Part shown: piece by piece, positions 1-8,425 of the stretch
Layout: every line of letters starts with the position of its first letter
Numbering within the stretch: position 1 is the first letter of the stretch
Source of the DNA: Rhodothalassium salexigens DSM 2132
GTDB taxonomy: Bacteria > Pseudomonadota > Alphaproteobacteria > Sphingomonadales > Rhodothalassiaceae
DNA length: 64,000 bases
NCBI RefSeq assembly: GCF_004341375.1
Contig: NZ_SLXO01000005.1
Coordinates: 124,001 to 188,000 of the forward strand
Direction of reading: 5' to 3'
Notes under the pieces: generated by a model
Seen by the model: only the letters and a program-made list of their open reading frames with translations
Told to the model about the DNA's origin: nothing
Database searches by the model: none
Position numbers and translations under genes: made by a program

Positions 1-60
1 CTACACGGCGTGCACCGAACGACGCGGGGGCTCTACTTCCAAGTCGATCCCGTCAGTTTT

Positions 61-136
<76 letters not shown>

Positions 137-250
137 TTTCTCTGAAATGTTTTTCTCGGATTTCAGGGGTTCCTTGGGGCTCCCCGTTCAGGCTTTAGCG
201 CGGCACCGCCGGCGGGGCGAACTGGCCGTCCGGCACCCCTGTTCGGCCGA

Positions 251-403
251 CTAGCCGCTGTTTCTGCGCTCGGAGACGATCCTTTTCACGCGCACCACCG
301 TCGCTTTCAAACGCCGGCCACGAATGATGGCGCCGCCCTCTGGCGTCGTCGGCATGTGGGGCGCCGCGCTGTCGCCCAGATCGGCATCGATACCGCCTGA
401 CAT
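251..403 (-). CDS. possible small protein (50 aa) after the ABC permease
   Basis: A short ORF starts with ATG ten bases after the stop of the upstream permease and runs 50 codons to TAG. It begins MSGGIDADLGDS and ends with a basic tail (VRVKRIVSERRNSG). Most codons end in G or C, as in the neighbouring genes, but no strong ribosome-binding site precedes it and I recognise no family. It may be a small accessory protein co-transcribed with the exporter, or a chance frame in high-GC DNA. Confidence 0.3.
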   Translation of the reverse strand: MSGGIDADLGDSAAPHMPTTPEGGAIIRGRRLKATVVRVKRIVSERRNSG

Positions 404-412
404 TGCCGACCG

Positions 413-1603
413 TCAGCGAGCGCCCAGTTGCAGGATCGGCAACCGGGCCGCGCGCACCGCCGGGGCCAGACCGCCCAACAGGCCGATCACCAGCGCCGCG
501 ACAAGCCCCGTCAGCGCCACCGCCGGCGTCAAGGTGAAGTCGAACACCACCTGGGTGAACCCTTCGCCAAGGGTGGAGACGCTCCAGCCTGCGACATTGA
601 AGACCAGATACCCGCATAGTGTGGCCAGCAGCCCCCCGAGGAAGGCCAGAAACAACGCCTCGACCATAACGCCGAAGAACGCCGGCACGCCGCGAAAGCC
701 GATCGCCCGCAGGGTTGCGGTCTCCCGCGCGCGCGATTCCACCGACGAATTCATGGCGTTGATCGCCCCGGCCAGCGCGCCGATCGCCAGACAGATCGCC
801 AGCGGCCAGCCGAAATACGAGATCAGGGTCACCGTCCCCGAGCTCTGGTCGGCATAGAACTCGGCCTCGGTCTGGACATCCAGGTTCAGACGCGGTTCCG
901 CCTCGACATAAGCCTGTAACGCCGCCAGACCGTCCGCACCGGTGAAACGCGCGCGCACCGACTGCACTCCCGACCCGCGGTTGAACAGGTTGCGCACGGT
1001 ATCCAGGTCGGCCCAGACTTCGGATTCGAAAACACCTTCCGCGGCAAAGATGCCCACAACCCGCCAGACGCTATTGCCCAGCACCAATTCGCGACCGAGG
1101 TCGAAGCCGACGAATTGATCGCTGACCCGCCGGCCGACGATCAATTCGTTACTGCCCGGCGCGACCATCCGACCGTCGACGACGCGCACCCCGTCGCGCA
1201 CCTGCAAGGCAGCGGGCGTCACGCCGCGCAGCGACAGGTTCGCCGAGGCGCCGCTGTTGCGCTTCTTGGCATCGACCGTCACATAGACCTCGCCCGATAG
1301 CAGCGGGTCGCCGGCGGCATCGACGGCAAGCCCCGGCGCCGCCTCGACCAGGCGCACCTGATCGCGTGAGATACCGCTGTTGATCTCCACCGTGGCACCG
1401 TCGCGCAACAGTATAGCCACCGTGTCGGAGCCGGTCCCCTGGAGCATGTTGCGAAAGCCCTCGGCCAGGCTCAGAAACGCCATCAGCACCCCGACCGCCA
1501 GAGCGATCGAACCGACGGTCGCCACCGACAGCCATAACCGTTGCGGGATGCTGAGAATGTTCAGCGCGATGGCCGCGCGGATCTGTCGAAACAGCGATCC
1601 CAT
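413..1603 (-). CDS. ABC transporter permease, FtsX/MacB type
   Basis: This 396-residue inner-membrane permease is predicted to form half of the transmembrane part of an ABC exporter. A membrane segment lies near residues 24-48, followed by a large periplasmic MacB-PCD-like domain (about 50-260) and three hydrophobic segments in the C-terminal third, which is the FtsX fold. It starts four bases after the stop of the second permease and ends an operon that also encodes an adaptor and an ATPase. MacB-type exporters act mechanically on periplasmic substrates such as lipoproteins, peptides or glycolipids; the substrate here is unknown. Separate ATPase and permease genes resemble Lol- or Dev-type exporters more than fused MacB. 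Confidence 0.85.
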   Translation of the reverse strand: MGSLFRQIRAAIALNILSIPQRLWLSVATVGSIALAVGVLMAFLSLAEGFRNMLQGTGSDTVAILLRDGATVEINSGISRDQVRLVEAAPGLAVDAAGDPLLSGEVYVTVDAKKRNSGASANLSLRGVTPAALQVRDGVRVVDGRMVAPGSNELIVGRRVSDQFVGFDLGRELVLGNSVWRVVGIFAAEGVFESEVWADLDTVRNLFNRGSGVQSVRARFTGADGLAALQAYVEAEPRLNLDVQTEAEFYADQSSGTVTLISYFGWPLAICLAIGALAGAINAMNSSVESRARETATLRAIGFRGVPAFFGVMVEALFLAFLGGLLATLCGYLVFNVAGWSVSTLGEGFTQVVFDFTLTPAVALTGLVAALVIGLLGGLAPAVRAARLPILQLGAR

Positions 1604-1607
1604 CGCC

Positions 1608-2768
1608 TCACTCCCGCCCCAGGGCGGTGACGATCTTCAATCGCCACGCGCCGACCGCCGGGATCAGCCCGGTCACGATGCCCAGCAGCACCATATAACC
1701 CACCGCCGTGGCAATGGTGATCGGGTACAGTTTCAAGGGCGGCAAGGGGTTACCCGGAACTTGCGAGAGCATCGAAAAGATCAATGCGGTCAGCCCCAGC
1801 CCCAAGGCGCCGCCGATCAAGACCAACGCCAAGGATTCGCCCAGGATCAGGCGGAAGATGCGCACGCCGCCGAACCCCAGCGTCTTCAGCACGGCGACTT
1901 CGCGGGTTCGTTCGCGGATCGCCACGACCATCGCATTGCCGACGATCAGCAGGATGGTGGCAAACCCCGCCGTGCTGACCAGCGTGACCACCGACGCGAT
2001 ACTGATCGACTGTTCCAGAAAGCCACGCTGAAAGGCGGCCGCCGAACTGGTTTCGGTCTGCGCCCGGGAGTTGGCGAACAGGGCGTCCACTTCCTCGGCA
2101 ATCCGATCGGCCGCCTCGGGCGACACCGCATCGATGGTGATCCAGCCCACATCGTCGCGGCCGAACCGGCGCGCCTCGTTGAAATAGTCGTAGTGGATCA
2201 GGACCGCGCCACCGCCCTCACCATACTCTGCGCGGATATCGTACACACCGGCAAACTCGAACGGCCAAGCATAGGAGCCGTTCTCGCGCGGGAAGATGTT
2301 GGAGAACAACGACACCTGATCGCCGACCTGCCAGCCATACTGTTCCGCCAACCGGCGCGGCGCGATCATCGCGCCGCGGGTGCCCACAAAGCGGTCGCGC
2401 ACCTGCGGGTCGACCCGGATCTCTGGCGCGACGTCCATATAGGTCTCGGGGTCCACCGCAAAGGTGGCGACCTGATTGCGCTCTTCCCGGTAATAGCCGC
2501 CGAACCAGTTGGCGTGGCTGGCCCGCTCCACCCCCTCGATCGCGCGAACCCGGTTCACATAGGCATAGGGCAGCGGCTGGGTGAAGTTGATGGTGTTCAC
2601 GGTGATCAGGCGGTCGGCGGGGATCTTGCTGTAGACTTGCTCGATCGACTCATCGAAACCCGCCAGCGTCCCATAGATCAGAAACGCAATCATCGTCGCG
2701 GTGATCAACAACAGCGTGCGCACCAGCTTGCGGAACAGATTGTGCAGGATCAGCCGAACATCGGTCAT
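1608..2768 (-). CDS. ABC transporter permease, FtsX/MacB type
   Basis: This is the second permease of the exporter, 386 residues. It has the same layout as its neighbour: an N-terminal membrane segment (about residues 15-38), a periplasmic domain containing a long run of charged and aromatic residues, and three C-terminal membrane segments from about residue 250. Its ATG overlaps the stop of the ATPase gene by four bases (ATGA), so the two are probably translationally coupled. The two permeases are clearly distinct in sequence, which suggests a heterodimeric transporter. The substrate cannot be told from the sequence. Confidence 0.85.
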   Translation of the reverse strand: MTDVRLILHNLFRKLVRTLLLITATMIAFLIYGTLAGFDESIEQVYSKIPADRLITVNTINFTQPLPYAYVNRVRAIEGVERASHANWFGGYYREERNQVATFAVDPETYMDVAPEIRVDPQVRDRFVGTRGAMIAPRRLAEQYGWQVGDQVSLFSNIFPRENGSYAWPFEFAGVYDIRAEYGEGGGAVLIHYDYFNEARRFGRDDVGWITIDAVSPEAADRIAEEVDALFANSRAQTETSSAAAFQRGFLEQSISIASVVTLVSTAGFATILLIVGNAMVVAIRERTREVAVLKTLGFGGVRIFRLILGESLALVLIGGALGLGLTALIFSMLSQVPGNPLPPLKLYPITIATAVGYMVLLGIVTGLIPAVGAWRLKIVTALGRE

Positions 2769-3460
2769 TGAGCCGCCACCTGGGCATCGGTAAACCGGCC
2801 CTTGTCCAGATGCAGTTCCTGACGGGCCCGGCTGGCCGCCTGCGGATCGTGCGTCACCATGACGACGGTCTTGTTCAGATCCCGGTTCAACAATGACAGG
2901 ATCGACAGGATTTCGTCGGCGCTTTGCCGGTCAAGATCGCCGGTGGGTTCGTCGGCGAGCAACAGTCGCGGGTCGGCCACGATCGCGCGGGCAATGCCGA
3001 CACGCTGTTGTTGTCCGCCCGACAACTCGCGCGGGCGGTGGCGCGCGCGATCGCTCAAGCCGACCACCTCCAACGCGGTGGCGACCCGACGCCGGCGCTC
3101 CTTGGCCGAATAGTTGGTCAACAGCAGCGGCAGTTCCACGTTGCGCGCCGCCGACATGCTGGGCATCAGATTATAGAACTGGAAGATAAAGCCCACATTG
3201 GCGGCCCGCCACTTGGCCAGGCGGCTTTCGCCCCACCCCTGGATCTCCTGACCGTCGAAAACGATCCGACCGTCATCGGGTTTGTCCAACCCGCCCAACA
3301 GGTTCAACAACGTGGTCTTGCCCGAGCCCGACGGCCCCATGATCGAGATGAAGGCGCCGGTCTCGATATCGATGGTCAGGCGGTCGAAGATCTGGATTTC
3401 CTCGCCGCCCCGCCGGTAGCCCTTGCAAACGCCCTCCAGGCGCATGATCGGATCAGTCAT
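2765..3460 (-). CDS. ABC transporter ATP-binding protein, LolD/MacB type
   Basis: This 231-residue ATPase powers the exporter. It shows Walker A GPSGSGKT at residues 42-49, the signature LSGGQQQR, Walker B LLLADEPT with the catalytic glutamate, and the switch histidine in THD. The PTGDLD sequence after Walker B is typical of the LolD/FtsE/MacB branch. The frame stays open far upstream, but the ATG at 3460 matches the family start and shares one base with the stop of the adaptor gene (TGATG). Confidence 0.93.
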   Translation of the reverse strand: MTDPIMRLEGVCKGYRRGGEEIQIFDRLTIDIETGAFISIMGPSGSGKTTLLNLLGGLDKPDDGRIVFDGQEIQGWGESRLAKWRAANVGFIFQFYNLMPSMSAARNVELPLLLTNYSAKERRRRVATALEVVGLSDRARHRPRELSGGQQQRVGIARAIVADPRLLLADEPTGDLDRQSADEILSILSLLNRDLNKTVVMVTHDPQAASRARQELHLDKGRFTDAQVAAQ

Positions 3461-4527
3461 CAGGAGTCCTCTCGATCGATAAAGGCCACCTTGGCGGCCA
3501 TCTCCGGCAACACCCGGCCATCGCGATTGTCGAAGCCCACGCGCACCTGGATGGTCGCCCGGTCGCGATCTGCGGTTGGAATGATCGCCAGCACATGGCC
3601 CGGAATGGTCCAGTCCCGATAGGCGTCGAGCACGATCTCGGTGCGCTGGCCGGCCCCCACGCGCCCGATCTGGCCTTCGTTCACGTCCACTTCGATTTCC
3701 AGGCTGGCCATATCCACCAGGGTATAGACGCCGGTTCGGGTGAACTCGCCGCCGGCCGAGGCCGGGGCCACGAACTCGCCGGGCTGGGCGTTCTTGTCGA
3801 TCACCACGCCGTCGAAGGGCGCGCGCACGGTGAACCGCTCGACGAACGCCTGTTGACGTTCGGCGGTCGCCTGCGCCGCCGCCACTTCCGCCTCGGCCCC
3901 GGCAAGCTGGGCGCGCAGACTGCCCACCCGGGCTGTTGCCTGATCCAGAGCCGCGCGGGATGAAAAGTCGTTGGTCTGCAGATCGCGGGTGCGCGACAGG
4001 GTGAGGTCGGCCTCGGCCAGATCGGCCCGGATCCGCTGCACCGCCGCCTCGGCCGCCTTCAGCCGGGCCCGGTTGAGCGCCAGATCGTGTTCCGCCAACT
4101 CGGCGTCCAACTGGGCAAGCCGCTGGCCTTTGGCCACCTCGGCGCCTTCCTCGACGAACAGGGCGAGCAACTGGCCGCTGACCTGGGGCGACACGGTGGC
4201 CCGCCGCCGGGCAACCACATAGCCCGACGCAATCAAGCTGCTGGGCGCGGTCTGCACAGCGGCGGGGGCGGGCGCCGAGGCCGCCGGTTCCGGGCGCACT
4301 GGCGATGACGTGGTCGACGGCGTGGTCGACGCCGGCGGACCCGGCGTCGCCACGGCCGATGGATCGGGCGCCGGCCGGAACAGCAAAACCGCCGCCCCAC
4401 CGGCGACAAAGGCCAGCAGGAGCATAAGCCCGGTCACCACCGGTCGGCGCGGCCGAGGCCCGACATCGGGCCGCTCCGTGCGGTCCACACGCAGTGAGTG
4501 TAACAAGGCCGCGCGGTTGTCGGTCAT
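3460..4527 (-). CDS. periplasmic adaptor (membrane fusion) protein, HlyD/MacA family
   Basis: This is a 355-residue membrane fusion protein that would link the inner-membrane ABC exporter to an outer-membrane channel. One membrane anchor lies at about residues 32-50, followed by a Pro/Ala/Ser/Thr-rich spacer. Next come the first half of a lipoyl/barrel-sandwich domain (SPQVSGQLLALFVEEG), a long alpha-helical hairpin rich in Ala, Glu and Gln (about 140-220), and the second lipoyl half (VRAPFDGVVIDKNAQPG) with a beta-barrel domain. It is the first gene of the operon; the 255 bases upstream are unusually AT-rich near 4600-4680 and probably hold its promoter. Confidence 0.9.
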   Translation of the reverse strand: MTDNRAALLHSLRVDRTERPDVGPRPRRPVVTGLMLLLAFVAGGAAVLLFRPAPDPSAVATPGPPASTTPSTTSSPVRPEPAASAPAPAAVQTAPSSLIASGYVVARRRATVSPQVSGQLLALFVEEGAEVAKGQRLAQLDAELAEHDLALNRARLKAAEAAVQRIRADLAEADLTLSRTRDLQTNDFSSRAALDQATARVGSLRAQLAGAEAEVAAAQATAERQQAFVERFTVRAPFDGVVIDKNAQPGEFVAPASAGGEFTRTGVYTLVDMASLEIEVDVNEGQIGRVGAGQRTEIVLDAYRDWTIPGHVLAIIPTADRDRATIQVRVGFDNRDGRVLPEMAAKVAFIDREDS

Positions 4528-4782
4528 ACCCCTCTACCTCAACGGCCAGCGCCTCCGCGGCACGCTTTCTCCGCAAACCACCGCTCGCCGCTCATCATTC
4601 ATCATTTGATAACAGCAAGCAATCTCTCAATATGATGATACTGTGCTTCGATCCTGACAAACAAGGGCAATCCGGTTGGTCCGGCGTGTTTTGCCGCCGT
4701 TGAATCACCGCAGCCCGGTCCCGGTAATCCCCGATCCATGGGCCCTCAAAGCGCGTTAGTTTGTGGCGTCGAAGGCGTTTTC

Positions 4783-5661
4783 TCAGCCGGCGGTGGCCAT
4801 CGACGCCGCCGGCTCGGTGGCCGGCGCCTGGGCGGCAAACCGGTTGTAGAGGTCGTTACATATCTGTTCGACGGCCGGATCGATCGCCGGCGCGGCTTGT
4901 CGGCCGACCGAGCGGGCATTGACCTTGGCCAGGGCGAACCGCGACGGCGGCAGGCCGGCCCAGGCGAGCCAGGCCGCGCCTTCCCGGTGCGGGGCGCGCG
5001 CCAGATGCTCATAAAGCAACGGCCGCACCCGAGGGTCGCGGTCCAGGCCCAGGTCGAAATAGAGCGCATTGCGCATGTACCAAAACAGCGCCACCGCCGT
5101 CTGGTTGGTCATCTCGGGGTGCGCATGGCGGCGCACCACCTCATGGGTCTCGGCCACCATGCCGCGCCCGCGCCAGCCCTCGCTCAGCGCGTCAACGGCG
5201 ATGTTGTTCATCCGCGTGCTGCACAGATTGTTGCGCGCGCTCAAAAACTTGGTGTGACCGTGGGAATTGACCACGTCTTCGACCCGACGCATGACCCAGA
5301 CCGCCCGCGCGCCGGGCAAATCGTCCAGCAACGCCGGCACCCGATCCAGGTCGCACAGCGCCTTGAACACCACCGTGTCGCCGGGCGCACGCTCGACCAG
5401 ACGACGCAATGTCGGCGTATCGTGCAGTTCGAAGTCGGTGCAGGCGGCCGGGTGGTTCTCGTTGTAGACGGCGGTGCGGAAAAACCGCTCCAGGATCTCG
5501 ACCATCATATTGGTGCCCGAGCGCTGCACCCCGGCGATGATCAAAACCGACTTCGCCCGCCGATCGAACGGCCGGGCAACCGTCTGCCAAAGCTGCTTGG
5601 TGACGCGCAGGCCGAGCCCGTCGAAACGGGTCAGGCGTTGGGCACGATTATCCTTGGCCAT
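4783..5661 (-). CDS. sulfotransferase family protein
   Basis: This 292-residue protein is a predicted PAPS-dependent sulfotransferase. The 5'-phosphosulfate loop is visible as GVQRSGTNMM close to the N-terminus, and a 3'-phosphate motif is visible as MRRVEDVVNS. The ATG at 5661 is chosen because AAGGGA lies just upstream and the longer open frame overlaps the preceding gene. It sits last in a three-gene minus-strand operon with a flippase and a second sulfotransferase, so it probably sulfates a surface polysaccharide or its lipid-linked precursor. The acceptor is unknown. Confidence 0.8.
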   Translation of the reverse strand: MAKDNRAQRLTRFDGLGLRVTKQLWQTVARPFDRRAKSVLIIAGVQRSGTNMMVEILERFFRTAVYNENHPAACTDFELHDTPTLRRLVERAPGDTVVFKALCDLDRVPALLDDLPGARAVWVMRRVEDVVNSHGHTKFLSARNNLCSTRMNNIAVDALSEGWRGRGMVAETHEVVRRHAHPEMTNQTAVALFWYMRNALYFDLGLDRDPRVRPLLYEHLARAPHREGAAWLAWAGLPPSRFALAKVNARSVGRQAAPAIDPAVEQICNDLYNRFAAQAPATEPAASMATAG

Positions 5662-5687
5662 GCGGTTCCCTTGGTTTCCCCACGGTG

Positions 5688-7169
5688 TCACCCTGCCGCG
5701 CGGAACCGGGTCAGGCGCCCGGAAACCCGGTCGAGCACCGATTTTTCCACCGTGTCGGGCGCGCCGCGCAGACGCCACAGCCCCCAGGTGGCGAGCCCGT
5801 AGACAGCGGCTCCGGTGGCCACCTGCAACGCCAGCAAGGCGATTGGCGCCAAATCGGGCCACGGCACGCCCTTGACCGCCCCGACCATCAACGCCGCCGC
5901 CACGAACCGAGGCCACAACGCCCCGACCACCGCCGGAACCGAAACCGGCACCGCCAGTCGCACCACAGCGTAGACCAACGGCAGCGCGGCAAGGGCAGTC
6001 CAACAACGCGCCCAGGCCACGGCGTCGATATCGAGATAGCGGACCGTGCCCGCGAGCGCCACCGCCAACAGCGCCACATTGGCAATCCCGAACAGCGCCA
6101 GAAGCCGCGTCCGCCCCACGCTCATCAACAAGGCCTCGACGCTGGTGGCAAGAGCCAGAAACACACCGAACACCGCCAGCGCTTCGACCAAGGGCACCGC
6201 GTCAGCCCAACGCGACCCCATCAGCACCAACACCGCCGGTTCGGCAACCGCGAACAGGCCGAAACCGAGCGCGAAACACAGCAGCGCCACGGTGCTCAAC
6301 GCGCGGACAAAGCCGGCCGCCAAGGCCTGCGGATCGCCCTGAAGACGGGCGTAGACCGGAAAGAACCCCCGGTTCATGGGCACCACCAGTTCATTGGTCG
6401 GCAGGGTCGCCACGTCGAAGGCGACCGAATAGCGCCCCATGAACTGCGTGCCGGCCACATTGCCGATGATGAACTGGTCGAGCCGCCGATTGAGGAACCG
6501 GGCCAGGTGATGGACGATCAACCAGACGGAAAACGACCAGTACTGCCCCAAGCGCGACAGGGTCAAACGCGGCCGGTAGGGGTGCATGGTGTAGCTGAGC
6601 GCGACCATGAACACCTGGCTGGCGATCATCCCGACCACCAACGCCCAATAGCTGCGCAGGATCAGGGCGGCGATCACGGTCACACCACTGGTCAGCAGGG
6701 TCTTGTAGACGTTGAACTGAAAGTCCTTGTGGAACGCCAGATCGCGGCGGAACTGCGCGACCCCGATGTTCTGAAAACCGCCGATCACCGCCCGCAGCGC
6801 CAAGGCCCGCAACACCGCGACCAATTTCGGTTCGTCGAACATCGCCGCGGCATAGGGCGCACAGACCAGCAGCAGCGCGCCGATCCCGGCGGCCAGCATC
6901 ACCTGCAGCGTCCACGCCGCGTCATAATCGGCGCGCTCCGGGTTTTCATGCCGGATCACCGCCAGGTCGACCCCGGCCATGGTCAACACTTCGAGGAAAC
7001 CGACGACGATCATCGCCATGGCGATGACGCCGAAATCCGCCGGGTCGAGCAGGCGGACCAGGACCAGCGTGCTGACCAGGCCAACGCTTTTCATCGCCCA
7101 GCGCATGGCGACCATCCAGGCGCCGCCGCGCGCCATGTCGCGATTGGTGGAAGAGGTGCCCTCGGTCAC
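5688..7169 (-). CDS. oligosaccharide flippase (Wzx-like, MOP superfamily)
   Basis: This 493-residue integral membrane protein has about a dozen hydrophobic segments and opens with the family-typical GGAWMVAMRWAMKSVG followed by RLLDPADFGVIAMAM. Proteins of this family flip undecaprenyl-linked repeat units across the inner membrane before polymerisation. The start is GTG at 7169, supported by AGGGA five bases upstream; an ATG at 7136 is an alternative. It lies between two sulfotransferase genes with gaps of about 25 bases, suggesting that the flipped unit may be sulfated. Confidence 0.88.
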   Translation of the reverse strand: MTEGTSSTNRDMARGGAWMVAMRWAMKSVGLVSTLVLVRLLDPADFGVIAMAMIVVGFLEVLTMAGVDLAVIRHENPERADYDAAWTLQVMLAAGIGALLLVCAPYAAAMFDEPKLVAVLRALALRAVIGGFQNIGVAQFRRDLAFHKDFQFNVYKTLLTSGVTVIAALILRSYWALVVGMIASQVFMVALSYTMHPYRPRLTLSRLGQYWSFSVWLIVHHLARFLNRRLDQFIIGNVAGTQFMGRYSVAFDVATLPTNELVVPMNRGFFPVYARLQGDPQALAAGFVRALSTVALLCFALGFGLFAVAEPAVLVLMGSRWADAVPLVEALAVFGVFLALATSVEALLMSVGRTRLLALFGIANVALLAVALAGTVRYLDIDAVAWARCWTALAALPLVYAVVRLAVPVSVPAVVGALWPRFVAAALMVGAVKGVPWPDLAPIALLALQVATGAAVYGLATWGLWRLRGAPDTVEKSVLDRVSGRLTRFRAAG

Positions 7170-7194
7170 GCGTTCCCTGCCCTTTCGGTGCCGC

Positions 7195-8175
7195 TCAATC
7201 GCGGCGGGCCCGCGCCCAGTGGCTCAGATCCCGATCCAACAACGTTTCCAGCCGGCGCACCTGGGGGCCCAACTCAGTGGCCAGATGCGCGCGCAGCGCC
7301 GGCGCCATGGGCTCGCGGCGGCGAAAATCGGTGTTCAGGCGCTTGAGAAACATGCGCGTCTTGTAGCGCCACGCAGCACTGGGCAGCACCACCCGGCCAA
7401 GCGCCGTCACCCAGCCCGGCGTTTCGCGCAAAAAGGCGCCGAGCCGGGCGCTGCGCAGACGCTTGTTGGCGTTCTGGACCTTGAAGGTCGGTTGAAACGT
7501 CGGGTCGACGCCCAGAAACTCCAGGATCTCGCCATAGACGCCGGGCAGATCGGCCTTGACGTCCTCGAACAGCACCACCTTGATCTGTTCGGGCGGGAAC
7601 AGCGCCTGAAAACGCGCCACCTGGTCGGCGAACGCCACCACGTCGCGATAATGTAGCACCTTTTCCTGATAGGTCAGCGCACCGGCACCGTGCTCGGCCC
7701 GCCGCGCCGCTTCCAGCGCCAGAGCGCGGGCCAGGTCCGGCTCGTCCTCCAGCCCCTCGAAGATGATCTGGGAGTGGTGCGAGGCCACAACCTCGATCGG
7801 GTCGCGCAGCATGATCAGGATCTTGGCGTCCGGCCGCGCGTCGTGAATGGCGCGGGCTGCGGTCTGCGACAGCATGTAGAAGACCGAGCTTTCGCCGACC
7901 ACCGGTTCGCCGGTCACACCCTCGAACAGGCGCCCATAAGCCTCGGCCGAACAGCCGACGCCCTCGGGATAGAGGTCGCGGGCGAAGAAATGCGGCTCCT
8001 TGCGCGGCGCCATGTAGATCTCGGGGTGGGCCGCGAGATAGGCGTCCATCGACGTGGTGGCGCATTTGGGCGCGCCGACGATGAAGAAGTTCGGCAGCGT
8101 GGGCAACGCCGTCGCCGCTCCGCCGCGCTGGTCGATACCGGCGGCACCCGCCACCACATCCGTCTCGTGAGCCAT
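7195..8175 (-). CDS. sulfotransferase domain protein (heparan-sulfotransferase-like)
   Basis: This 326-residue predicted PAPS-dependent sulfotransferase resembles the bacterial Sulfotransfer_1/NodH group. The phosphosulfate loop is FIVGAPKCATTSMDAYL near residue 35 and the 3'-phosphate motif is LIMLRDPIEVVASHHSQ. A KEPHFFARD segment typical of GlcN-sulfotransferases follows the first motif. The ATG at 8175 is preferred; an in-frame ATG at 8196 is possible. It is first in the operon with the flippase and is not closely similar to the other sulfotransferase, so two different positions may be modified. Confidence 0.85.
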   Translation of the reverse strand: MAHETDVVAGAAGIDQRGGAATALPTLPNFFIVGAPKCATTSMDAYLAAHPEIYMAPRKEPHFFARDLYPEGVGCSAEAYGRLFEGVTGEPVVGESSVFYMLSQTAARAIHDARPDAKILIMLRDPIEVVASHHSQIIFEGLEDEPDLARALALEAARRAEHGAGALTYQEKVLHYRDVVAFADQVARFQALFPPEQIKVVLFEDVKADLPGVYGEILEFLGVDPTFQPTFKVQNANKRLRSARLGAFLRETPGWVTALGRVVLPSAAWRYKTRMFLKRLNTDFRRREPMAPALRAHLATELGPQVRRLETLLDRDLSHWARARRD

Positions 8176-8425
8176 CGTCTCCGGCCGCCTCCACATCGGG
8201 TTCACCACCCAGACCACGCCCCCCGGCGCCGCGTTTGCACGGTGTCCGACCGGGCCGCCCCGGTCAAGTCGGGAGCACGCCCCCCCCCCATCGCGCCGGC
8301 GTCGACCGGCTCGGCCACAGCCCGGCCGCACACTGACCAGATCGATAGGGAGTTGCAACAGCCCGCCGAGCCTTCCATACCGGCAGGGGGCGCCGGCGCG
8401 GGGTGCCGCAACACGCGGGGCAGCG

